DNA of 64,000 nt from Saccharospirillum sp. (GCA_018402545.1 JAGYIL010000001.1:1426001-1490000); one strand, 5' to 3'. Positions 1 through 8,900 are shown, counted from the first letter of the stretch. Program-made: numbers and translations. The notes: a model not told the origin generated them from the letters alone.

Positions 1-1066
1 TATCGGGAAGAAACAAGGCAAACTCCTCTCCACCGACTCTACCAATAAGATCAGACTCTCTCAGAAGACCATTGATCGTTCTGACAAAGTGAACGAGTAT
101 CTGGTCACCCGCAAAATGGCCGTATGTATCGTTAAAATACTTAAAATGATCCAGGTCCATCAGCACAAACGATGCAGTCGATTTTTGTCGCCGGGAAAGT
201 AGAAGAAGATGCTGGGCGGTCTCGAAAAAACTCCCTCTGTTCAGTGCACCTGTCAGGGAATCCCGGGTAGCGAGTACCTTAAGCTGTTCATTAGCAACTT
301 GTAACTCTGCAGTGCGTTTCGCTACCGCTTCTTCCAACCAGTTACGCTTTGCCTGTTCATTTTCAAGGAGACGCCGTCGATCGCTTTCCATGGAGGAGAG
401 CATGCTATTCATATGAGTCTGAAGTTGACTCAGCTCATTGTTCTCAATATTGGACAGATTGATACGTGTGCGGATACTCGGATCGAGCTGAACGTCATTA
501 ACCTGAACCATTAACTCCTTTAACGGACGGGCCAAATATCGATCAAATGCCCAAATAAATAACCAGAATAGAATGGATAGCTTTATAAAAGCAGTTATGA
601 CAATAAGTGAAAAGCCGAAAATAACCCGATCTAGAACGACCTCGGATGAGGAGTATAGTATTAGGGACCCGAGAGGAATTCGTTCACCATTCAGAGTCCA
701 AAACAAGTCGGATTGAAAATCGAAAACAGCCAATGGCTCAGAACCAGAGGAATACGACCGTTTCGAAACAAGGGTAGTGCCATTTTTATCTACAATATCT
801 ACGCCTGCAATAATGGGCATCTTAATGAGCCCATCGACCAAAACATTAACCTGATTACGGTCATATTGCCACAAGCTAGTCGATATTGGACCCCTCACGG
901 TACCTTCCAACTCGGTCACTTCATTTAAAATGGAATCCTGAGCTTTCAAATATTCGGTAGCGAACTGCACGCAAGTTATTACAAAGGTTACACCCAGGTA
1001 GATGGTAAAAATAACCCGCATCATCTTTTGTGAAAGATTATTTGGGCGAAGAAAACTCAGTACCAT
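1..1066 (-). CDS. Membrane diguanylate cyclase (GGDEF), cut by the window edge
   Basis: The frame is open from an ATG at 1064-1066 to the left edge, giving 355 residues without a stop, so the C-terminal end lies outside. Transmembrane segments are at about residues 14-35 and 149-173, with a periplasmic loop of roughly 110 residues between them that suggests a sensor role. A HAMP-like linker and a charged helix (about 175-260) follow, then the start of a GGDEF domain. The signature GGEEF is intact at residues 345-349, preceded by the usual MDLDHFK and FNDTYGH motifs, so cyclic-di-GMP synthesis is likely. The ligand of the periplasmic part cannot be told. The gene is transcribed away from the deoR gene to its right. 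Confidence 0.85.
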   Translation of the reverse strand, partial: MVLSFLRPNNLSQKMMRVIFTIYLGVTFVITCVQFATEYLKAQDSILNEVTELEGTVRGPISTSLWQYDRNQVNVLVDGLIKMPIIAGVDIVDKNGTTLVSKRSYSSGSEPLAVFDFQSDLFWTLNGERIPLGSLILYSSSEVVLDRVIFGFSLIVITAFIKLSILFWLFIWAFDRYLARPLKELMVQVNDVQLDPSIRTRINLSNIENNELSQLQTHMNSMLSSMESDRRRLLENEQAKRNWLEEAVAKRTAELQVANEQLKVLATRDSLTGALNRGSFFETAQHLLLLSRRQKSTASFVLMDLDHFKYFNDTYGHFAGDQILVHFVRTINGLLRESDLIGRVGGEEFALFLPD

Positions 1067-1431
1067 TTGTGTAGCCTTTAAAAAAGAGTCTTTCAAAAGA
1101 GCCGTTCAACTCCTTCAGATACTAGAAGAATCCCCCTCTTAATGGAATATCTATTTAAGGTTGTGCTGATATTTGTTGAAATACACAACAAAGTCCATCG
1201 ACTGAGGGTAAACCGCCAACCTTTAACAGGCCAGCCGACAACGTTGGTAATTTTGATTGTCTCCCAATCCAATGCTTGATTCTGGATTGAGTGTCCAGTG
1301 TTGTATACCAGCCAATCGGGACACCCAGCTCTATATCGATATATCAAAACCATCAAAAGTAAGGTTTTGATAGTCGTCTAATGTGGGTGTCACAATAGTT
1401 AAGCGCGGGAGCGATTTGGCTGAAGCCGGGT
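1067..1431. other. Intergenic region with dispersed repeat pieces
   Basis: No convincing gene lies here. An 87-codon frame on the minus strand (1093-1356) covers much of it but has repeat-like content. Around 1361-1401 lies a sequence (TTTGATAGT, then GGTGTC, then ATAGTTA) that recurs at 3512-3551. An inverted GGGACACCC lies near 1315. These belong to the TGGGTGTCC repeat family found again at 3311-3424 and 8681-8900. Confidence 0.5.
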
Positions 1432-2193
1432 TTAGTGATCGCTTGCGTGAATGTCACATCCAAGATGCCCGAACAGTTTTACGGCTCTGGCATGGGCCTC
1501 CGGGGCTACCACCATGCCATCTATGTCGGCCCAGTTTGCCACCTCGAACGACGATACCGCTCCCAGCTTCTCGGTTGACGCCAGTATGAAGGCCGATCCC
1601 GACCGGGATATGATGGCCCGTTTGATTTCCGCTTCCTCGCCGTTGCCCGTTGTTATTCCCTCGGTCGGATGCAGGCCCGTTGCCCCGATGAAACAGAGGT
1701 CGGGCCGGTATCGGTCCAGCCAGGCCATGGTGGCGGCACCGCAGGTCACGATCGAGTGACGGAACAGGCGACCCCCGACTATGTCGATGTCGATGTTCTC
1801 ATGGGGCATCAGCGCGATGGCGACATTCGGGCTGTGCGTGATGACGGTTATGGCAATGCCGGGTGGCAGGTGATGCACCAGCTGCAGCGCGGTGGTTCCG
1901 CCGTCGATGAAGACGACCTGGCCCGGCTCGATCAGGTTGGCGGCCCGTTTTCCAATAGCCACTTTTTCCGGGCTGGCCATCGCTACCCGGTTTGGAAAAG
2001 GCGCATCGGCTGGGGCGATTGGAACGGCACCGCCATGCACTCGTTTCAGTTGTCCGTCTTTCGCCAGTTCCCGGAGATCACGGCGAATGGTGTCCTCAGA
2101 GAGACCAAGATCGCGACTGACGTCCTTGGCGACCACCCTTCCGGTTTTGGCGAGGATCGACAGCAGCAGCGTTTTTCGTTCGTGGCTCAACAT
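1432..2193 (-). CDS. DeoR-family transcriptional repressor
   Basis: This 253-residue protein has the usual DeoR length and layout. The N-terminal winged helix-turn-helix (about 5-57) carries the DeoR signature LGLSEDTIRRDLREL. The C-terminal DeoRC domain binds a phosphorylated effector and shows the IDGGTTALQL phosphate loop and the GATGLHPTEGITT segment. It is divergent from the NUDIX/DUF4406 pair with 63 bp between start codons, and that gap holds three evenly phased hexamers (see 2206-2250). It therefore most likely represses those two genes and possibly itself. The effector is probably a sugar or nucleoside phosphate, by family inference only. Confidence 0.9.
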   Translation of the reverse strand: MLSHERKTLLLSILAKTGRVVAKDVSRDLGLSEDTIRRDLRELAKDGQLKRVHGGAVPIAPADAPFPNRVAMASPEKVAIGKRAANLIEPGQVVFIDGGTTALQLVHHLPPGIAITVITHSPNVAIALMPHENIDIDIVGGRLFRHSIVTCGAATMAWLDRYRPDLCFIGATGLHPTEGITTGNGEEAEIKRAIISRSGSAFILASTEKLGAVSSFEVANWADIDGMVVAPEAHARAVKLFGHLGCDIHASDH

Positions 2194-2205
2194 GGGTGGT
2201 TATCC

Positions 2206-2250
2206 TTGACATTGCACGTTTGTGCACGATACTGCACGTTTAGGAGGGCC
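2206..2250 (+). promoter_or_regulatory. Promoter and phased DeoR operator for the NUDIX gene
   Basis: A perfect -35 TTGACA (2206-2211) is followed 16 bp later by a weak -10 GATACT (2228-2233). The hexamer TGCACG occurs at 2213-2218, 2223-2228 and 2233-2238, a strict 10-bp period that puts all three on one helix face, inside the promoter. A strong ribosome site, TAGGAGGG, begins at 2241, followed by ATG at 2257. Repression by the divergent DeoR protein is inferred. Confidence 0.6.
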
Positions 2251-2256
2251 CAGTAA

Positions 2257-2856
2257 ATGGCAAATGAGCAAATATATCGTCAAATCTCAGCGCAGGTTCT
2301 CGCCGACGACTGGGGGACATTAACCCGGTTCACCTACCGTCTTCGCCGGCGCAGTGGTGAGTGGCAGAAACAGACCCGTGAGACCTACGACCGGGGCAAT
2401 GGCGCAACTTGCCTGCTGTACGATGCGAAAGCCGACTGCGTGCTGTTGACGCGTCAGTTCCGGTTGCCTGTCTTTCTAAACGGAGGGCGCAGCTCCCTCA
2501 TCGAAACACCGGCGGGCCTGCTGGACGGGGCCGGTGCGGCGGAGCGCATGCGAGCGGAGTTGATGGAGGAAACCGGATTCCGGATCGACAACCTGACCCA
2601 TCTGTTCGATGTCTACATGAGCCCCGGCTCGGTCACCGAGTATCTGGCGTTCTTCCAGGGTCTCTATTCCAGTGAGGACCAGGTGTCCGAAGGCGGTGGC
2701 GACTTCGATGAGGGCGAGGACATAGAAGTCATGCACGTTCCTCTGACCGAGGCGATGCTGATGATTGGCCGCGGCGAAATCTGTGATGCCAAAACCATCA
2801 TCCTCCTGCAACACCTCACCATAGAGCGCCTTCAGGGGGTATCAACCCCATGTTGA
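2257..2856 (+). CDS. NUDIX hydrolase, NudK-like (GDP-mannose or nucleotide-sugar pyrophosphatase type)
   Basis: The 199-residue protein resembles E. coli NudK in length and order of blocks: REVYDRG-like ETYDRGNGA, LLTRQFRLP, then the Nudix helix and YMSPGSVTE, ending with GEICDAKTIILL. The Nudix box is degenerate. The spacing and the catalytic EE (AELMEETGF) are kept, but the first conserved Glu is Gly and the Arg before the EL pair is Ala. The substrate is therefore uncertain; a sugar nucleotide or ADP-ribose-like compound is the family expectation. It overlaps the next gene by 7 bp, so the two are co-transcribed from the promoter at 2206. Confidence 0.8.
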   Translation: MANEQIYRQISAQVLADDWGTLTRFTYRLRRRSGEWQKQTRETYDRGNGATCLLYDAKADCVLLTRQFRLPVFLNGGRSSLIETPAGLLDGAGAAERMRAELMEETGFRIDNLTHLFDVYMSPGSVTEYLAFFQGLYSSEDQVSEGGGDFDEGEDIEVMHVPLTEAMLMIGRGEICDAKTIILLQHLTIERLQGVSTPC

Positions 2857-3203
2857 TTCTGATTTCCGGCCCTTACCGGTCAGGAACGGGTGACGACCCC
2901 GTGAAAATGGCCGCCAACCAGAGACGGCTGGAAGCCGCCTCCTGGCCGATTTTCCATGCCGGGCATATTCCCATGATCGGTGAATGGGTTGCGCAGCCGG
3001 TGTGGCGCGCGGCCGGCGGCCGGGAGCCGGGCGATGATCTGTACAACAACATTTTCTACCCGGTGGCAGAGCGGCTGATCTCGATCTGTGATGCCGTGCT
3101 GAGGCTGCCCGGTGACAGCCACGGTGCCGATAATGACGTTAAACTGGCCCGTGAACGGGGATTGCCCGTTTACTACAGTCTGGCTGAGATACCGCCAGCC
3201 TAA
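2850..3203 (+). CDS. DUF4406 / nucleoside 2-deoxyribosyltransferase-like protein
   Basis: This 117-residue protein opens with LILISGPYRSG, the nucleotide-binding start of the DUF4406 / nucleoside deoxyribosyltransferase-like fold, and ends with a GADNDVKLARERGLPVYY block typical of that fold. It overlaps the NUDIX gene by 7 bp. A NUDIX hydrolase beside a nucleoside-deoxyribosyltransferase-like protein under a DeoR regulator suggests salvage or clean-up of modified nucleotides or sugar nucleotides. That role is inference; no substrate is visible. The start is the first ATG inside the overlap. Confidence 0.7.
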   Translation: MLILISGPYRSGTGDDPVKMAANQRRLEAASWPIFHAGHIPMIGEWVAQPVWRAAGGREPGDDLYNNIFYPVAERLISICDAVLRLPGDSHGADNDVKLARERGLPVYYSLAEIPPA

Positions 3204-3633
3204 TGCCGTTAGCAAACCCTTACTCAACTTCGTCGTGAGGGCATACACGACCCTGCAGGACTAACAGCGTTACACGATATTCAACTTGGTACCGTCCGAC
3301 TCTTTAAAAAACTCTTCACGGGGCCGCCTGCGACATAGTTTACTCCCCACTCTATGCAATCTACTGCGAGACTTGAAATTCGTGCGGCCAGATTTTCGTT
3401 ATTGCCACTGTGATGGGTGTCCAGAGAATCTGGTCAAGTTCTCAAGTGAACAGCTAACCCGATCAAACTAGACATTCAACTCCATTTCGATTAGTTAAAA
3501 CTATCATGAGAAAGATTTTGATAGCTCCTGATTTAGGTGTCGCGATAGTTACAGTCATTAACCAGAACTACCGCGACTTAAACTCTGAAATCTACCTAAG
3601 ATGGGTATATAGCTAGTACCAGACTGTTATTCG
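3204..3633. repeat. Repeat-rich intergenic region (TGGGTGTCC family)
   Basis: No gene is supported. Positions 3311-3330 and 3365-3424 match 8681-8700 and 8781-8842 closely, sharing CACGGGGCCGCCT, then CGGCCAGATTTTCGTTATTG, then TGGGTGTCCAG. Positions 3512-3551 match 1361-1401. The pieces are imperfect, which suggests old copies of a dispersed palindromic repeat. Confidence 0.6.
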
Positions 3634-4194
3634 TTATTTGTTTCCATTGTAGTCATAGTCAGCGATTAGACCGACATTCTCCATTGGAGCTGGAAGTACA
3701 TCATCGACAGTACCGACGGTACCGTCTCTACCCAGTGCTCTAATATGGTACTGATTTTGGTTGATAACTTGGTAAAAGAAGTATTGTTGCTTAGTGATAG
3801 AAATTACCGTTGGATCATATAAAAATACAAGCGAGTTTTCAGGAAGGGATGCTTCCAGAATGCCAAGTGATTCCGGATATTGTCCATTTTGGGCTTTATA
3901 CAACTCTAAAGCTTGCACAACGGTGGTCATTTGTTGTCTTGCTAAGTCGACTCTAAGGTCATCATATACGCCACCTTTTTGAACGAAACCAAAGTACCCC
4001 AATGCGCCATAAATCAACACAGTAAATAGAATTCCTGCGAAGCCAACAATTTTAAGTTTCAAGTGTTTGGCTTTAAAGCCCCAGATTATGGCGATGATCC
4101 CAAATATAACCCCTATCAACGGTATAAATGACATGCCACCAATAACGTAAGCCAAGCAACCAGCGGACTCTCTTTCCTTTTTTACTTCATCCAT
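3634..4194 (-). CDS. Membrane protein with GspG-like pseudopilin C-terminal domain
   Basis: This 186-residue protein has two predicted membrane helices (about 11-39 and 48-71) and then a soluble domain. The soluble part starts with QMTTVVQALELYKAQNGQYP and ends with ALGRDGTVGTVDDV, the layout of the type II secretion major pseudopilin domain including the Asp-rich calcium-type loop near the C-terminus. There is no prepilin peptidase site; the N-terminal helices look like a DUF4190-type anchor instead. It is therefore not a real pseudopilin but a membrane protein carrying that fold. It stands alone on the minus strand and its function is unknown. Confidence 0.6.
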   Translation of the reverse strand: MDEVKKERESAGCLAYVIGGMSFIPLIGVIFGIIAIIWGFKAKHLKLKIVGFAGILFTVLIYGALGYFGFVQKGGVYDDLRVDLARQQMTTVVQALELYKAQNGQYPESLGILEASLPENSLVFLYDPTVISITKQQYFFYQVINQNQYHIRALGRDGTVGTVDDVLPAPMENVGLIADYDYNGNK

Positions 4195-4461
4195 AACTAG
4201 ACTAATGTCCTTTTCATTTTCAAGAAGTTTCTAATGTATTTAATTCCAAGTGCTTTAATAATACTTGCAATATTCCAATTGAACTACCATTTTCTTCGTA
4301 ATAGATGCGTCTGAATATGTGTACTATCTCAAAGCTGACGAAAGTTTAGCCAAAACAGCTTTCTTAGGTGTGTATCACGGTAGTCTAGTTTGATTTCAAA
4401 GTGATTGTGTTTTGGAATTATCTATTATTTATGCTGGATAACCCTGCGTAGGGTGCCGTGG

Positions 4462-7386
4462 TTAATAGTTTTCTGGGGTCAGTAAGCTTTGGTCAAATAT
4501 AACTTCATTTTCTGTATGCTTGCAACACTCCCCCTCATGTCGGTAATTCTTGCATCCCCAGAACTCACCATGTCTGCTCTTCCGCTTGACCATTTCTGCA
4601 CCGCATTGTGGACAGACTGGGACCCAACTCGAACAATCAGGGTTGATACAGATTTTGAAGCGACCCGCGCGCCGCATTTGGAACCCACAGTGCTGGCAAC
4701 CCCGCTCCTTGTGAGTACAGAGAGGAAACTTGTTACAGGAGAAGAACTGGCCAAACTGGCTTTGTCTTGGAACCATGGTACCGGTCTTGCACTTCATGCA
4801 TTTTAGCATGTGCAGTAGTTGCTGGCTGAGCGAGGTCGAAAACTCGTTCAGGTCGATCTCATAATCTCCCTTTAGCAGCTCAACAACAAAAACCGAAGCA
4901 ACAGCCATATCAGCAATCAGGTAAGCCCGGTTTCTGGCCCGGGTAAGAGCGACATACAATAGCCGTCTTTCCTCAGCATGCTGATAATCTGCAGGTGATG
5001 GCAGTAATGCTTCAAGAAGGGGGTGCGTCGTTTTACCTGTTGGAAACCCGTGCTTGCCAGTCTCCAGACCAAGAACAACGACATAATCGGCCTCTTTGCC
5101 CTTGGCGGCATGAACCGTGTGGCAGTCCAGGGCCAGGGTAGGGTAGCGCGCTGCGAGCCGCTGTAACTCACTCTTATTTGGAAGGTTAAATCCATAACGC
5201 CCCAATAGATAGACGCTACTTCCTGGCTCGGCTATGTCAGCTATGCGAGAGATCACCCTCTCCAGCCGGCTTGGCTCGTCTGAGTTTTGTTGCCGGTTGT
5301 CCTCGCGCAGTAGCGATACCGTAGGGTGCTTCACTTCTTTTAGGGTATTGAGCTGCTTCTTTACTTGAATCGGGTTCTGCAGCACAAAGCGTGTTGCTAC
5401 ATCGCTGATGCCACTGTTGAAGCGGAAGGTGAGATCGAGGGAAGTAACTTTCGTTGCACCAAACTTTTCCCGAAATTCAGTTGTGAAGCTCAGATCACTG
5501 CCGGTAAATCGATAGATAGCCTGCCAGTCGTCTCCAACGCAGAATAGAGAGCATTCTTTTACACTATCCCGCAGAGATTGAACCAACCGAGCGCGGGCTT
5601 CAGATATATCCTGAAACTCATCCACCAGAATATAGCGCCAGGGGCTGCGAAAACGACCCTCCCGGACATACTGGATGGCCTTGCCGATCATATCATCGAA
5701 GTCAATGTGTCCTTCGCGATCTAGCAGGGCCTGGTAGTCAGTCAGGATGGGTGTTAGTAGACTCAATGCCGCTTCAACCTGCTGCGGATTGCTGGCGTTG
5801 GCTATTGCGGCCTCTGCTTGGCCTTGCTCGTAGCAATTTGCGCGGTAACGTTTCAGCAGGTCTGCCATCAATGATGCAAAGCCATTTATCGCCCCGAATT
5901 CACGCAAGGTCGCCAGGACTGCTTCCTGAGGGAGGGGTTGGTATTCCACATTCAATGCAGCTAGTTGCGCATCAATGGCATCAAACAGTAGGCTTTCCTG
6001 CAATTCATAGTGAAACAGCTCGATCAGGCGAGTACCTTTCTCGGCATGGAGCTGTCGCTTCCAAGCCATACCCTGATGGTATTTTTCACGGTCTACATAG
6101 AGTGCGGTATTCCCCTTACGGTCTATGCCGTAATACTCGACATAGATACCATGTTCAGGCAGATAGAAGTCCGGCTGATACTGGCGATAAAGTGGGCTGG
6201 CCGTCCTGTGTTCGTAGTCAGCCTCATACTCGTATTCAATGCCCTGTTTGAACAGGTAGTTGGCCACCAGACACTCACCCAGGCTTTTAACTGCTTCGCC
6301 CTTTAATGTGCGAATATCATTTGCGATGATGAAGTCGAAGTAGTCCCCCTCGGATTCAAAATCAAAGGGGTTTGCCGCCGGGTAAAGATGGTTCTGAAAG
6401 TATTTGATTGCCAGTTTCTGATACGCTGGCGTCTTTAGGTGCTCTTCAAACCACTGATTTACCTGTAAGGCCAATGCCTTCTCATCTTCCGCCAGTGGCG
6501 TAACGGAGGGCTGCTGGCCCTCTACGCTGGCGATAATCTCTTTTCCCATTTTGTGGAAAGTGCTGGCGGTTATTCCGCACTTCCCCAGCCGATGTTCTAT
6601 GCGCTCCTGCATTTCTGCTGCAGCCTTGTTGGCAAATGCCAGCATAAGAATTTCACTGGCCTTGGCCTGACCGCTCTTGATCAGATAACCGGCACGGCCA
6701 ACCATGACACTCGTCTTCCCCGTACCCGCGCCGGCAAGCACTAGGTTGTTATCCTCGTCTATAACGCAAGCTTCCCGTTGGCGCTCAGTCAGTGGTTGGC
6801 TCTCTACCGCTGCAAAGAAATCGGCATAGCGCTGAAGTTGGCGATCCACATAGCTTTGCCGCAACCTCTCCAGATCCTCGTCCTGCCACCCGGCGACAAC
6901 TGCCACCCACTCAAACGGCACGCCCGCCACATCCGTACACCACTCTGGCTCCGGTACTCGCACGTAACGTGCTAAAGTCTTCTGCGCCATCGACCTAGCT
7001 GCTTCCAACCACGACTGTCGGGGATAGCCTTGGGTCAGCATTGCCCGGATGTCTTCTGCGGACTTTGATACCTCTGGCGCCAGCTGCTTTAGCAAGTGTT
7101 CACGTAACCACCAAAAAAGCGCCTGGGCTTCTTTCTTACGAAAACCGGTAAAGACTTTCAGCCCGGCATTGGTCTGCAACCGTAGCTTGGCAAAAAGCCA
7201 TCCCTCTTGTAAGGCAGCTTCAATTCCCAGCGATTCCACGAGGATCAGTTGCTTTTCGCCACTATTGGTCACAACTTCCAGGCTTCCGCCAACTAATCGG
7301 AAAGTCGCTGATTTCGCGCCAACGAAACGCATCAGCCAGAAAGGTGTGATGTGCTTAGAAGAAGACTGTGAATTCATGTTTTGCAA
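4462..7386 (-). CDS. HelD-like superfamily 1 helicase with embedded nuclease-like domain and zinc fingers
   Basis: The protein has 974 residues, longer than E. coli HelD. All SF1 motifs are present: Walker A AGAGTGKTS (218-226), Walker B VDEFQD (588-593), GDDWQAIYRF (618-627), LTFRFN (652-657), HAAKGKEADYVVVLG (759-773) and YVALTRARN (811-819). Between motifs Ia and II, at about 368-462, lies a PD-(D/E)XK-like insert with QPDFYLP and VEYYG; the usual Lys is Tyr, so activity is uncertain. Residues 863-956 carry three topoisomerase-type Cys4 zinc fingers (CMKCKTG, CQHCGF, CPQCGA). A role in DNA repair or recombination fits the family; a defence role is possible but not shown. Confidence 0.85.
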   Translation of the reverse strand: MQNMNSQSSSKHITPFWLMRFVGAKSATFRLVGGSLEVVTNSGEKQLILVESLGIEAALQEGWLFAKLRLQTNAGLKVFTGFRKKEAQALFWWLREHLLKQLAPEVSKSAEDIRAMLTQGYPRQSWLEAARSMAQKTLARYVRVPEPEWCTDVAGVPFEWVAVVAGWQDEDLERLRQSYVDRQLQRYADFFAAVESQPLTERQREACVIDEDNNLVLAGAGTGKTSVMVGRAGYLIKSGQAKASEILMLAFANKAAAEMQERIEHRLGKCGITASTFHKMGKEIIASVEGQQPSVTPLAEDEKALALQVNQWFEEHLKTPAYQKLAIKYFQNHLYPAANPFDFESEGDYFDFIIANDIRTLKGEAVKSLGECLVANYLFKQGIEYEYEADYEHRTASPLYRQYQPDFYLPEHGIYVEYYGIDRKGNTALYVDREKYHQGMAWKRQLHAEKGTRLIELFHYELQESLLFDAIDAQLAALNVEYQPLPQEAVLATLREFGAINGFASLMADLLKRYRANCYEQGQAEAAIANASNPQQVEAALSLLTPILTDYQALLDREGHIDFDDMIGKAIQYVREGRFRSPWRYILVDEFQDISEARARLVQSLRDSVKECSLFCVGDDWQAIYRFTGSDLSFTTEFREKFGATKVTSLDLTFRFNSGISDVATRFVLQNPIQVKKQLNTLKEVKHPTVSLLREDNRQQNSDEPSRLERVISRIADIAEPGSSVYLLGRYGFNLPNKSELQRLAARYPTLALDCHTVHAAKGKEADYVVVLGLETGKHGFPTGKTTHPLLEALLPSPADYQHAEERRLLYVALTRARNRAYLIADMAVASVFVVELLKGDYEIDLNEFSTSLSQQLLHMLKCMKCKTGTMVPRQSQFGQFFSCNKFPLCTHKERGCQHCGFQMRRAGRFKICINPDCSSWVPVCPQCGAEMVKRKSRHGEFWGCKNYRHEGECCKHTENEVIFDQSLLTPENY

Positions 7387-7597
7387 GGAATCATTTTTAT
7401 GCCCGCGTTGAACAACGAGTGGATTGGGTATCCACTACTACGCATAGTTACTATATATCAAAATACAGGTGTCGAAAGTTGATTAACGAGCTTTTCCTGC
7501 GCCTTCTGGTTGTAAATCCTGTGCAATGCTTGATCATGCTCTGTGCATACAGTATTTTATACAGCAATAAATGAAGCGGCCGTCAGGGTAAGACACA

Positions 7598-8661
7598 ATG
7601 CCACGTCCAAGGAAAAGCCAGATCGCCCTGGAGGCGACACCTTACTACCACTGCACCTCCCGGTGTTTGCGCCGCGCGTTCCTGTGCGGGTGCGATGAAC
7701 ACTCCGGCAACGATTACGAACATCGGCGCGGTTGGATTTAGCAGCGTATGCTGAAGTTGGCAGAGGTATGCGCACTCGATATCTGCGCCTATGCCGTCAT
7801 GTCCAACCACTACCATATCGTCCTGCACATCAATGCTGAAAGGGCGAAAGGCTGGACGGATACCGAAGTGATTGAGCGTTGGCACAGGCTGTATACCGGT
7901 AACTTCCTGACCCAGCAGTACCTGGGCGGGAAAGACTTGTACGAAGAACAGCTCAAGGTCATTGCAGAGCTGGCCACCGAATGGCGTGAACGCCTAATGT
8001 CAATCAGTTGGTTCATGCGAGCGTTGAATGAAGACATTGCACGCCAAGCCAACGCAGAAGATGTCTGCACGGGCCGATTTTTATGGAAACCATCCATGGT
8101 TTCCACCGCTACGCGGCAGCTATTCGCTGCGCCAATTTATTCCTGATAAATTGGTGGGAAGGCAGATTCAAATCCCAGGCCTTACTCGATGAAAAAGCCC
8201 TGGCAACATGCATGGCCTACGTTGATTTAAACCCCATTCGAGCCCAGATGGCAGACACACCCGAATCATCTGACTTCACCTCAGCTAAAGAGCGGATAGC
8301 TACCGCGCAGAAAGCGCCAGAATCACAGGAGCCATATCAACCCAAATTGCTGTTTCCATTTGTGGGCTACCCGCGACAGTACATGCCCGCAGGCCTTCCG
8401 TTTCGTCTGCAAGACTACTTGGAGCTGGTCGACTGGACCAGGCGTCAAATACGGAATGGCAAGCGCGGCAGTATCAACAATAGCATTCCGCCCTTTCTTG
8501 AACGTTTAAACATCGATGCTGAGCACTGGGTCTACAACACTCAGCACTTTGAAAGTCAGTTCAAAGGGTTGGTGGGTACTGCAATTTCCATCAAGGCCAC
8601 GTTTCAACATTTTGGCTATCAACGTACGCCAGGGCTTGGGTTAGCGGAGCTGATGACTTAG
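7598..8661 (+). pseudogene. Broken REP-associated (IS200-like, Y1/HUH) transposase
   Basis: The reading frame begins [19 protein letters not shown], the typical start of this transposase family, and carries the HUH motif in NHYHIV (about 7809-7826). It is broken twice. An in-frame TAG at 7739-7741 replaces what is normally a Glu codon before QRMLKLAEV. A 74-bp insertion at 8081-8154 splits the family sequence GRF / WEGRFKSQALLDEKAL and shifts the frame. The remaining C-terminal part (to LAELMT) is intact. Proteins of this family mobilise or maintain REP palindromes, and REP-like repeats occur elsewhere in the window (15206, 62382 and the 113-bp elements). It is most likely inactive. Confidence 0.85.
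8081..8154 (+). repeat. 74-bp triple-palindrome insertion inside the transposase gene
   Basis: Removing these 74 bp restores the transposase frame exactly. The insert holds three hairpins in a row: GGAAACCAT/ATGGTTTCC with 2 nt between (8085-8104), GCAGC/GCTGC around 8116-8130, and CCAATTTAT/ATAAATTGG with a 5-nt loop (8132-8154). This looks like a small non-coding palindromic element (MITE- or RUP-like). No second copy was recognised in the window. Confidence 0.65.
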
Positions 8662-8680
8662 GTGCTTACCCTTTTAATAT

Positions 8681-8900
8681 ACTCGTCACGGGGCCGCCTT
8701 CGGCTTTGTTGTACCTGAAATCTCTGATTTTCGAACCCTCTGTAATTTCACCAGTTAACTACCCGTTTTTTGCATTTTATTGCGAGACTTTAAAAATCGT
8801 TCGGCCAGATTTTCGTTATTGCTCACTGCGGTGGGTGTCCAGCTAGGCCGTGCACGGTTAATCCTGTTATCTATTGTTACTGCGATGGATGTCCAGCTAG
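8681..8900 (+). repeat. Second copy of the TGGGTGTCC repeat family
   Basis: This is related to 3311-3424: CACGGGGCCGCCT at 8687-8699, then TGCGAGACTT and CGGCCAGATTTTCGTTATTG up to TGGGTGTCCAGCTAG near 8832-8846. The last block is repeated once more, degenerate, at 8871-8900 (ATGGATGTCCAGCTAG). No gene lies in 8662-9026. Confidence 0.6.

Noticed and set aside
1093-1356. 87-codon minus-strand frame
   Set aside because: It lies in a repeat-bearing intergenic stretch, has no ribosome site, and resembles chance translations of the TGGGTGTCC repeat family.
3286-3471. 61-codon plus-strand frame
   Set aside because: It is fully made of the dispersed repeat shared with 8681-8900.
7530-7565. SOS (LexA) box before the transposase
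   Set aside because: CTGTGCATACAG and TACAG pieces look similar, but no CTG-N10-CAG spacing is present.
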